This document shows positions 1 to 6,461 of a DNA stretch of 8,901 bases, piece by piece. A program made the position numbers and the translations under genes. Positions within the stretch are counted from its first letter, which is position 1. Each line of letters begins with the position of its first letter. Source of the stretch: an uncultured Pedobacter sp. (GTDB lineage Bacteria > Bacteroidota > Bacteroidia > Sphingobacteriales > Sphingobacteriaceae); NCBI GenBank assembly GCA_946478755.1, contig CAMLDJ010000228.1:1-8901 (forward strand). Direction: 5' to 3'. The notes beneath the pieces were generated by a model. It was not told the origin of the DNA. It did no database searches and saw only the letters and a list, made by a program, of their open reading frames with translations.

Positions 1-100
1 CACGATCTAAATCAAAAATAAACGTAAAAAAGACGCTTATAAAAGATTGCTTTCTCCTATTTAGCTTAACATCTTGTAATAAAATAGGAAAACGAAGAAT

Positions 101-134
101 TTACCCCCTAATTTATATTAGATTACCCCTCACT
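101..134 (+). repeat. Two TTACCCC direct repeats 22 bp apart, candidate operator
   Basis: TTACCCCC begins at 101 and TTACCCCT at 123, a spacing of 22 bp or about two helical turns, so both lie on the same DNA face. The second copy is part of a longer repeat: positions 112-134 match 1862-1884 at 19 of 23 bases, with the last 13 (attacccctcact) identical. Direct repeats about two turns apart are a usual arrangement for AraC-family regulators, and the hybrid sensor in this window has such a domain. That link is inference; no binding evidence is available from sequence alone. Confidence 0.4.
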
Positions 135-284
135 ACAAGCACATTTTTTATGGTTAATTTGTTTCAACCAAGTATAAAAATCTGGTAAACTACCAGAAGT
201 ATCTTTTACAATTCTTTTAATCGTTACCGCTGTTTGGGCAGCAGCAGTAAGGAATGGGCAGGTGATTACGGGATAAACCAAAAG

Positions 285-332
285 CCTTGTAAACCAGGTC
301 GTTTTAAAAGGCTAAACCTTTTTAAAACAAGG
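285..332 (+). promoter_or_regulatory. Imperfect hairpin in the lipoprotein leader
   Basis: gttttaaaagg at 301-311 pairs with cctttttaaaac at 317-328 (one bulged T) around the loop ctaaa. An outer pairing, ccttgt at 285-290 with acaagg at 327-332, could extend or compete with it, because the two share bases 327-328. The ggtgattac duplication lies outside it on both sides. There is no U-run straight after the stem as in a standard terminator. It could be a transcript structure or a protein site; the function is unknown. Confidence 0.35.
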
Positions 333-413
333 TGATTACTATATTTTTATTGATCATAAAAAGAGGGGCTCACCTATAATGAGTAGCATATGTCCTCTTT
401 AAAATAACCAAAC

Positions 414-423
414 GAACATGTTC
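414..423. promoter_or_regulatory. Perfect palindrome GAACATGTTC before the lipoprotein start
   Basis: This ten-base perfect palindrome ends 33 bases before the preferred start codon at 456. Its right half, tgttcat, recurs at 431-437. Position and symmetry would suit a dimeric regulator, but a ten-base palindrome can occur by chance and no known operator was matched. Confidence 0.2.
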
Positions 424-455
424 ATATGCCTGTTCATTCATTCTTACCTAATTTT

Positions 456-1532
456 ATGAAAACAAAATCTTTTACTTTACCCTCAGCCGGCATATTGATG
501 CTCGGATTTGTTTTATTTTTTGGCAGTTGCAGAAAAAACGATCTTCCGGATCCAGACAGCGCGGATCAGCTTTCGGTGAAGACAAAACTGAGCGCAATAC
601 CGCCAAACGAAACCCCACTGTCTATAACCAATGGCACCTTTTATATCGTGAACCGCAAAAGCGGAAAAACACTTGATGTGGGCGGTTTTCAGACTGCTGA
701 CGGCTCGAATGTTTCCCAATATGGCGGTACAGGCGGAACAAATCAAAAATGGAACCTGACACTGCTTTCCGGTGGTTACTATTCAATTATTGGTGTGCAT
801 AGCTCCAAAGGACTTCAGGTAGACCAAGCGGGAACAGCTGATGGGGATAATGTGAATATATCTACCTATTCGGGCACTACAAACCAGCAATGGCAATTTA
901 CCTCATTGGGCAACGGGTATTACCGCATTATTAACCGAAACAGTGGTAAAGACCTTGAAGTTGCCAACCAGTCAATCGCTAATGGTGCCAATGTTGCGCA
1001 ATGGACTTACAATGGCGGAGAAAACCAGCAATGGTCTTTGTTAACGGTCAATGCAGGCGGTCAACTGAATTGGGTGCTTAACAGTACAGGCGTACCTGCT
1101 GATGTACTTGCCCGAATTACCAGCGCCATGAATGATGCCTGTGCAAGATATAACGCTGGCGCCAATTGGCCTGCCCGCACACTTACCGTACAATATAACA
1201 CAGGTGTGCCCACAGCCGATGGCAGTACAAACGGAAACATACGTTTTGGTGCAAATACCAGTTACCAGAATGTCCGTACGGCAATGCACGAAATTGCCCA
1301 TACCTATGGCGTTGGCCTAAGCAGCGGATGGACTTCAAATACTAGTACGGGCGACTTCTTAGGCGCAAACACAGTTGCACTTGTTAAAATTTTTGATGGC
1401 ACTAGTGGTGTAATACACACCGGAGGCGGACATTTTTGGCCTTACGGTTTAAACTATGACAATGAATGGAGTGAAACAAATGCCTTTAGACATGTAAAAT
1501 TAGTTTTTGCAATGCGATCGGACGGGATGTAG
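456..1532 (+). CDS. Secreted lipoprotein: ricin-type beta-trefoil lectin plus HExxH putative metalloprotease domain
   Basis: The probable product is a surface or periplasmic lipoprotein that binds carbohydrate and may cleave protein. An in-frame ATG at 426 would add ten residues, but the ATG at 456 gives a normal lipoprotein signal: MKTK, a hydrophobic core, then FFGSC with the lipid-bearing Cys at residue 25. Numbering from 456, residues about 53-195 hold three ricin-type repeats, each ending in a QxW motif with Trp at 99, 146 and 193, which suits a beta-trefoil. The C-terminal domain (about 200-358) carries HEIAHTYGVG with His278, Glu279 and His282, the zinc-binding and catalytic pattern of many metallopeptidases. 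The metzincin third histidine (HExxHxxGxxH) is absent, so a third ligand must come from elsewhere; His326 in GGGHFWPYGLNYDNE is a candidate. I do not recognise a named peptidase family for this domain, and protease activity is inferred from the motif. The gene is alone on its strand and convergent with the sensor gene. No Shine-Dalgarno sequence precedes it. Confidence 0.8.
   Translation: MKTKSFTLPSAGILMLGFVLFFGSCRKNDLPDPDSADQLSVKTKLSAIPPNETPLSITNGTFYIVNRKSGKTLDVGGFQTADGSNVSQYGGTGGTNQKWNLTLLSGGYYSIIGVHSSKGLQVDQAGTADGDNVNISTYSGTTNQQWQFTSLGNGYYRIINRNSGKDLEVANQSIANGANVAQWTYNGGENQQWSLLTVNAGGQLNWVLNSTGVPADVLARITSAMNDACARYNAGANWPARTLTVQYNTGVPTADGSTNGNIRFGANTSYQNVRTAMHEIAHTYGVGLSSGWTSNTSTGDFLGANTVALVKIFDGTSGVIHTGGGHFWPYGLNYDNEWSETNAFRHVKLVFAMRSDGM
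612..1034 (+). repeat. Three 141-bp tandem units encoding the beta-trefoil
   Basis: The three QxW tryptophan codons lie at 750-752, 891-893 and 1032-1034, exactly 141 bp (47 codons) apart. Each unit reads approximately Y-x-I, a K-x-L-x-V segment, an A-D/N-G turn and NQ(K/Q)W. The period has no indel between units, although they have diverged in sequence. This is the internal threefold symmetry of the ricin fold rather than a recent DNA duplication. Confidence 0.75.
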
Positions 1533-1599
1533 AGAAGCAGATCTGTAGCTGCTATTGAATTAAAGAGGGGGTATCATAAAAGCGATTTCACCTCAGATG

Positions 1600-1691
1600 C
1601 TGTCATGTTGTCCAAAGGACTCCTATGTAGAGCTTGTCGAAACACCTTAAAGAGTATTTAAACAGGTCCTTCGACAGGCTACCACTGACAG
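1600..1691. repeat. Palindromic intergenic repeat element 1
   Basis: Outer arms ctgtca (1600-1605) and tgacag (1686-1691) enclose inner arms agcttgtcga (1631-1640) and tcgacaggct (1671-1680), which pair at all ten positions with one G-U wobble. Pairing continues weakly toward the loop. The left side is longer than the right and contains a small hairpin, gtcc-aaa-ggac, at 1610-1620, which looks like an insertion into the left arm. The cores tgtcatgttg and gagcttgtcgaaac resemble a dispersed repeat I associate with Sphingobacteriaceae genomes; copy number cannot be tested here. Confidence 0.6.
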
Positions 1692-1705
1692 ATTCAAAAG
1701 AAGGT

Positions 1706-1806
1706 CGTCATTGCAAGGAGGAACGACAAAGCAATCTTAATGCGCACGCTAGTAGCGATCGTTGTAAGATTGCTTCGTCGGCTGAAAAAGCCTTCTCGCA
1801 ATGACG
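1706..1806. repeat. Palindromic intergenic repeat element 2
   Basis: Outer arms cgtcattgc (1706-1714) and gcaatgacg (1798-1806) are exact reverse complements. Inner arms 1725-1739 (gacaaagcaatctta) and 1765-1779 (taagattgcttcgtc) match at 14 of 15 positions. The element would fold as a long, interrupted cruciform or RNA hairpin. Its words, cgtcattgc-aggaggaacgac and gcaatct, resemble a repeat found between genes in many bacterial genomes. It starts 14 bp after element 1. It may be a non-autonomous mobile or REP-like unit and may also stop transcription. Confidence 0.65.
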
Positions 1807-1861
1807 ATTCCTCGCAGCTTACAATAGGATAAAGACCCCTTATGTCATTCATATTGATTTT

Positions 1862-1884
1862 TATAAAATAAATTACCCCTCACT
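1862..1884 (+). repeat. Second copy of the 23-bp TTACCCC-type motif
   Basis: These positions match 112-134 at 19 of 23 bases, in the same orientation, with attacccctcact identical. This copy lies about 80 bp beyond the stop codon of the sensor gene and has no partner motif at 22-bp spacing. It may be an operator, the edge of a duplicated or inserted segment, or part of an unseen repeat family. Confidence 0.4.
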
Positions 1885-1963
1885 GTGACAAAAATGTTAG
1901 ATTCGTTAATACAACTTGGTTCACATCAACTCGGATGATAAAAAAGATTTGTTCTGTTTTAAT

Positions 1964-4900
1964 TTAATGCTCCTTATCTTTATTGGCCTTCCTTTTTTCG
2001 GCCATATATTCGGAGGGCGCTATGTTATATTTTGCTTTAAATGACTTAGCAAAATAATTAGGAGCGCTAAAACCTACCATATAACATATCTCTGAAACTG
2101 TTTTATCACTTTTCTCTAATAATACAGCGGCTCTCTCCAGCTTAACAGACCGGATAAAATCAACAGGTGTTTTACCCATTACCTGCAAACACTTTCTATA
2201 TAAAGATACTCTACTCATCCTCAGATGCTTACTTAAATCCTCAACAGACAACTCAGGCTTATCAAGATTTGCATCAATATAAGGCAATACTTCGTTGAGG
2301 AATTTAACATCGGTAGATTCGATTTCTATTTCCGGGGCCTGAATACTGATCTGTCTGGAATAAGTATTCTTAAATGTTTGATGAAGCGTGAGCAGATTCT
2401 TTATTTTTGAATGTAAGATTTCAAAATTAAAAGGCTTAGTCATGTAATCATTCGCTCCTGTTTCCAACCCTTTAAGCTGTTCTTCCTCAGCAGTTAAAGC
2501 TGTTAACAATATGATTGGGATATGTTTGGTCCGGTCATCCCCTTTCAGTTTTTTACATAATTCAGTGCCATTCATTTCAGGCATATTTATATCTGAAACA
2601 ATAAGATGCGGATGCAAAGCAAGGGCCTTTTGCCAGCCTTCCTTACCATTCGAAGCCTCTACTATCTTATAAAAAGACCTTAAATTATCTTTAAGATAAA
2701 ACCTAAAATCTTCATTATCTTCAATTAACAAAACAAGAGGCACATCTGTTGTGCGGGTATCTATCTCAGAATACTCACTTTCATCCTTTCTTTCATTGGA
2801 ACATAATTGTTTTTCAGTGGTAACAAAGCTATCATAAGCATGTTCATTACTTTTTGTAAGTGATATGCTTATAATGGTATCATTTGATTCTGTATATGGT
2901 AATTCAGCATTTTCAAGATCCTTTTGCTCCTGCGCCGAAATTGAACTGGCAGCGAGGTTTAAGCGTACGGTAAAACAAGTTGCTAAACCTGGTTCACTTT
3001 CTACCAATATTTCACCTCCGTGCATTTTCACAAACTCTTTGGTGATGGACAAGCCAATTCCTGATCCCTGGTTAAGGATGGATGAGGATGTTTCATTTTG
3101 AAAAAAACGATCGAAGATCATTTCCTGCCTATCTTTTGGGATCCCGATTCCTGAATCTATCACTTTTATCTCCAATGAAACCCAGCCATCTTCTCCCTGA
3201 TGCGGCAGCTTTTGTAATTCAACACTTATGGTTCCTGCCGATGGTGTAAATTTAAATGCGTTTGAAAGTAAATTGAACAATATCCGCTCAATCTTATCGT
3301 GATCAAACGATACATATAGATTTTCAATAGCACTTTTAAAAGCAAATTTTATCTGCTTGCGTTCTGCCAGATCATAAAAAGAGTCTGTTGCATCTTTAAT
3401 AAAGGATACAATTTCGCCATCGCTCTTATGTAATTGCAATTCCTGCTCCTCCATTTTACGGAAATCGAGCAGCTGGTTTACCAGGTTTAACAAACGCTTT
3501 CCATTCCTTTTAATCATGGCCAACTGACCGTAACGTCCAGTCTCTTTGGTCTCCGTTAAAAGTTTATCCACAGGAGCGAGAATCAATGAGATAGGCGTCC
3601 TGAATTCATGGCTCAGGTTTGTTAAAAATTTAATTTTCAATAAATCTAGCTCACGCAATCTTTCAGCTTCTTTACGATCTTGTTGCCTTAATTGCACCGC
3701 TTGAATTCTTTCCTGTTCCTGTAATTGCCTGGCCTGGATCCTTTCCTGCTCTGAGGCAAATTCCTTCCTTAACTTTTTGATCCCTCTGTTCCGAATAAAC
3801 AGGAGTGAAAAGCCAATAGCTAAAACATACAGTATATATGCCCATGTGGTGCGCCAGAAAGGAGGCAAAATGGTAATTTTCAAGTGCGACTCTGCCAGTG
3901 GTATTGGATCGTTTCCGTTAAAAGCTTTTACATGAAAGGTGTAATTTCCGGGATCAAGATTTGTAAAAGTGGCCTTACGCATTTCTGCAGGAACTGTAAG
4001 CCAATGCTTATCAAATCCTTCTAAATTGTATTTGTAAGTTATTTTGCTGTGATTAATATAATTGAGCAATGCAAATTCGAGTGAAAAAATGTTTTCTTTA
4101 TAAGTAAAGGTTAAATTTTCAAGCGCTGTTATTGTTTTTGGCAAAATAATATGGCCGTTAATGCTTTCTCCAACCTGTATGTTATGGTTAAACATTTCTA
4201 AGCCCGTTATTACCAGCGTAGAGGGATACCGCCCCTTAGTGATTTGCCCCCCTCTGAAAATATTGAAGCCATTTGCCCCTCCGAAAATCAATTCACCGGC
4301 TTTTGTTTTGTACGCAGCATTCATATTAAATGTGGGCCCTTGCAATCCGTCGGCCTCATTGTATTTGCTGTATATAAATCTATAATTTCCTCCTTCAGCA
4401 ACTACTGTAATCTTGTAAAGGCCTTTTTGCGAACTATACCAAATATGATGATTTTCATCTTCAAGCAAATCCAAAACAGCACTTTCGGGCAGCCCGACTT
4501 CCTCGCTTAAATTATTAAAGGTTTTTGTTGCAGGATTATATATACTTATACCCTCACGGGTACCTATCCACATCCACCCTCTGCCATCTTCGATAATGGA
4601 ATGTACATTACCAGATACCAGGCTGTTCGGATCCTTACTGTTATTAATTAAATGGGTAAACTTAAAGGTTTTAGTATCCAGCATACTAACTCCACGGGTA
4701 GTACCAATCCAGATCCTTTTAAGTTTATCTTCATATAAACAATTAATGATATTAGAATTTAGTGTGTTTTTAACTGTCGAATTAAAGTGCCTAAAGGTTT
4801 TGGTATTCCGGTCAAACAGGTCCAATCCATTACTTAAAGTACCAACCCAGAGCCTGTTGGATGAATCTTCTAACAGGGCATAAATACGATTATCTGAAAG

Positions 4901-6271
4901 GCTGGAAGGATCTGTAGTATGTTTATAATGGGTAAATTTAGTCCCGTCAAAAGAATTAAGCCCGCCTAAATAGGTTCCAATCCACAAAATGCCCGAATGA
5001 TCGATGTAAAGGCTCACAACAATATCGCTACTTAAAGAATTATTGTTGGCAGGATTATTACGATATGCTGTAATTTCACCTGTGCTTCTGTTTAAATACA
5101 GCAAACCAGTACCGTTTGTTCCAATCCACAAATTCCCCTTACTGTCTTCCGCAAATGAATTAACGTCTTTATATATCACGTTTTTCCCTGTTAAATACTC
5201 ATTTCGCGGAAACTTAAAGATGCTTTTATGATAGTAACAGATCCCTTTTTTAAAGGTGCCAATCCAGATTATCCCGTTATTGTCTTTGTATAAGTCAACA
5301 ATGCTGTTCTGCTTTAATCCCCTGGGGTCATCTTCTTTACTTAAAATATAACTTATTTTGTAGGTTAGCTTATTTAAGATATTAATTCCACCATGATCGG
5401 TCCCGATCCAGATATTTCCATCATCGCCCTCTATAATGGAACTTACATTATTGGAACTGAGGCCTGAATGATCTGGCTTCTTTCCAAAATAACGGAAAGT
5501 GTTACTTTTTTCATTAAGATAATACAAGCCGAAAGGGTTACTCATATTATAAATAAAAATATTGCCTCCAGAATCGTTGCTGAGGTGGAAATCGCTTAGC
5601 TGATCTCCAAAACGTTTGTTTATTGCAAAATATCTATTTGTTACCCGCTGTTCTTTTAGGTTAAACTTATCAAGAACACCATTGGTATAAATAACCCACA
5701 AATTACCTTTTTGGTCATCCAAAAAATAGCTTATTTCGTTAGCATACAAGGAGTTTACTATTCCATTTTTATGAGTATACCTTGTGGTTGTATTACTTTT
5801 CGCATCATAACAAAAAATGCCTTGATTTTCAAGGTGGAAATAGTACTTTCCCTTATTATTGGTTTGTATATCTTTAAGGTATCCGCCCGGAATTTTATAT
5901 TTTTTAAGGTGCTTATCCTGAAATGGCTCAAATTTCTCTGTCAAAGGATTATAAATACTGAAACCGCTTCCAGATTTAATCCATAACTGTTTCTCCGGCC
6001 CTTCAAATATTTTGAGCACATAATCATCGGGGATACTGGTACTATCCTTTATATTATGTTTAAATACCCTGAATTCATGCCCATCGTAGCGGTTGAGGCC
6101 GGCTTGGGTTCCAAACCACATAAATCCTTTATGATCTTTATATATGGCTTTTACCTGATTATCCGATAAACCGTTAGCAATATCCAGATGAGAAAATTGG
6201 TACAAACCTTCTTGAGCAAAAAGAGAATTACACAGTAGGAATGTGCTGACTAAAATTAAAACCCGAAACAT
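1964..6271 (-). CDS. Hybrid two-component system sensor histidine kinase/response regulator (HTCS), AraC-type output
   Basis: This is a one-protein signalling system of the inner membrane that senses a glycan fragment in the periplasm and controls transcription. A signal peptide (residues 1-20, ending LFAQ) precedes a periplasmic part with 14 propeller repeats of the W-I-G-T type, at about 51, 96, 143, 191, 238, 287, 335, 381, 429, 474, 520, 567, 610 and 661, fitting two seven-bladed propellers. A Y_Y_Y domain follows (about 735-800), then a membrane helix (808-827) and a coiled coil (830-880). The kinase has the phospho-accepting His888 in SHEFRTP, N-box Asn1000/Asn1004, G1 box DSGIGIP (Asp1039) and G2 box GSGIG (1069-1073). 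The receiver has Glu1184/Asp1185, phospho-acceptor Asp1227, Thr1257 and Lys1279. An AraC-type helix-turn-helix ends the protein (about 1325-1425). All key residues are present and the length is usual for the family, so it should be active. The linker between kinase and receiver, about 1106-1176, is rather long and polar. It lies 190 bp downstream of the glycosidase gene on the same strand. I saw no clear promoter in the gap. An arabinose-based ligand is inferred from the neighbours. Confidence 0.96.
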   Translation of the reverse strand: MFRVLILVSTFLLCNSLFAQEGLYQFSHLDIANGLSDNQVKAIYKDHKGFMWFGTQAGLNRYDGHEFRVFKHNIKDSTSIPDDYVLKIFEGPEKQLWIKSGSGFSIYNPLTEKFEPFQDKHLKKYKIPGGYLKDIQTNNKGKYYFHLENQGIFCYDAKSNTTTRYTHKNGIVNSLYANEISYFLDDQKGNLWVIYTNGVLDKFNLKEQRVTNRYFAINKRFGDQLSDFHLSNDSGGNIFIYNMSNPFGLYYLNEKSNTFRYFGKKPDHSGLSSNNVSSIIEGDDGNIWIGTDHGGINILNKLTYKISYILSKEDDPRGLKQNSIVDLYKDNNGIIWIGTFKKGICYYHKSIFKFPRNEYLTGKNVIYKDVNSFAEDSKGNLWIGTNGTGLLYLNRSTGEITAYRNNPANNNSLSSDIVVSLYIDHSGILWIGTYLGGLNSFDGTKFTHYKHTTDPSSLSDNRIYALLEDSSNRLWVGTLSNGLDLFDRNTKTFRHFNSTVKNTLNSNIINCLYEDKLKRIWIGTTRGVSMLDTKTFKFTHLINNSKDPNSLVSGNVHSIIEDGRGWMWIGTREGISIYNPATKTFNNLSEEVGLPESAVLDLLEDENHHIWYSSQKGLYKITVVAEGGNYRFIYSKYNEADGLQGPTFNMNAAYKTKAGELIFGGANGFNIFRGGQITKGRYPSTLVITGLEMFNHNIQVGESINGHIILPKTITALENLTFTYKENIFSLEFALLNYINHSKITYKYNLEGFDKHWLTVPAEMRKATFTNLDPGNYTFHVKAFNGNDPIPLAESHLKITILPPFWRTTWAYILYVLAIGFSLLFIRNRGIKKLRKEFASEQERIQARQLQEQERIQAVQLRQQDRKEAERLRELDLLKIKFLTNLSHEFRTPISLILAPVDKLLTETKETGRYGQLAMIKRNGKRLLNLVNQLLDFRKMEEQELQLHKSDGEIVSFIKDATDSFYDLAERKQIKFAFKSAIENLYVSFDHDKIERILFNLLSNAFKFTPSAGTISVELQKLPHQGEDGWVSLEIKVIDSGIGIPKDRQEMIFDRFFQNETSSSILNQGSGIGLSITKEFVKMHGGEILVESEPGLATCFTVRLNLAASSISAQEQKDLENAELPYTESNDTIISISLTKSNEHAYDSFVTTEKQLCSNERKDESEYSEIDTRTTDVPLVLLIEDNEDFRFYLKDNLRSFYKIVEASNGKEGWQKALALHPHLIVSDINMPEMNGTELCKKLKGDDRTKHIPIILLTALTAEEEQLKGLETGANDYMTKPFNFEILHSKIKNLLTLHQTFKNTYSRQISIQAPEIEIESTDVKFLNEVLPYIDANLDKPELSVEDLSKHLRMSRVSLYRKCLQVMGKTPVDFIRSVKLERAAVLLEKSDKTVSEICYMVGFSAPNYFAKSFKAKYNIAPSEYMAEKRKANKDKEH
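3653..3751 (-). repeat. Three 33-bp units encoding an 11-residue coiled-coil repeat in the HTCS
   Basis: Residues 841-851 (EQERIQARQLQ), 852-862 (EQERIQAVQLR) and 863-873 (QQDRKEAERLR) are three successive 11-residue units just after the membrane helix and before the HisKA helix. The first two share 8 of 11 residues and most bases, while the third has diverged. An 11-residue period is the hendecad type of coiled coil. It probably forms the helix that passes the signal from the membrane to the kinase. Confidence 0.6.
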
Positions 6272-6461
6272 ATATTTTTCTACTCAATACAGAAGCATCA
6301 TCACCCGCAAATAATTAATCTAAAAACAAAATTTGGTTACAAAACGGCTGTTTAATATTGACATAACCAAGCTACGCTTATATTTTGATATTTTTTAATA
6401 AACACGAAAATTGTAGGTAATGAAATGCACAAAGGCACCTAAATCACTAACAATTAATGGT

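Larger units (their letters stand above)
1..455. other. Non-coding leader upstream of the lectin-protease lipoprotein gene
   Basis: I see no credible gene in this stretch; all frames are short and interrupted. It is AT-rich and carries several structures listed separately: a pair of TTACCCC motifs, a hairpin near 285-332 and a ten-base palindrome at 414-423. There is also a perfect 8-bp inverted repeat, tcctattt at 55-62 with aaatagga at 82-89, and a duplicated ggtgattac at 261-269 and 331-339. A 7-bp inverted repeat, aaagagg at 360-366 with cctcttt at 394-400, encloses a TATAAT. No clear Bacteroidota promoter (TTG, then TAnnTTTG) was found, so the transcription start is unknown. Confidence 0.6.
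1533..1963. other. Convergent intergenic region with two palindromic elements
   Basis: This 431-bp gap separates the 3' ends of the lipoprotein gene (+) and the sensor gene (-). I find no coding frame of note in it. It holds two imperfect palindromes, listed separately, and a second copy of the TTACCCC-type repeat. The palindromes could act as transcription barriers for both genes, but neither has the U-run of a textbook intrinsic terminator. Confidence 0.6.

Noticed and set aside
154..161. TTAATTTG as a -7 box of the Bacteroidota type
   Set aside because: It has one mismatch to TAnnTTTG and no TTG at the required upstream distance.
350..380. Promoter TTGATC - 19 bp - TATAAT before the lipoprotein
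   Set aside because: The -10 matches the E. coli consensus, but Bacteroidota use TAnnTTTG, and the spacing and -35 are poor. It could be chance in AT-rich DNA.
513..1320. Open frames on the minus strand and in another plus frame within the lipoprotein gene
   Set aside because: They overlap a gene with clear domains, have no recognisable motifs and look like by-products of its composition.
1536..1553. Terminator after the lipoprotein gene (agcag...ctgct)
   Set aside because: The stem is only five base pairs with an eight-base loop and no T-run after it.
1600..1806. CRISPR array
   Set aside because: There are only two unlike palindromic elements, with no regular identical repeats or unique spacers of constant length.
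2865..5986. Several plus-strand frames of 60-95 codons antisense to the HTCS gene
   Set aside because: The minus-strand protein has continuous, well-conserved domains through the whole stretch, and the antisense frames show no domain or start signal.
6272..6461. Promoter for the HTCS gene
   Set aside because: The nearest minus-strand match, AAATTTTG at 6334-6327, has a mismatch and no suitably placed TTG, so I did not annotate it.
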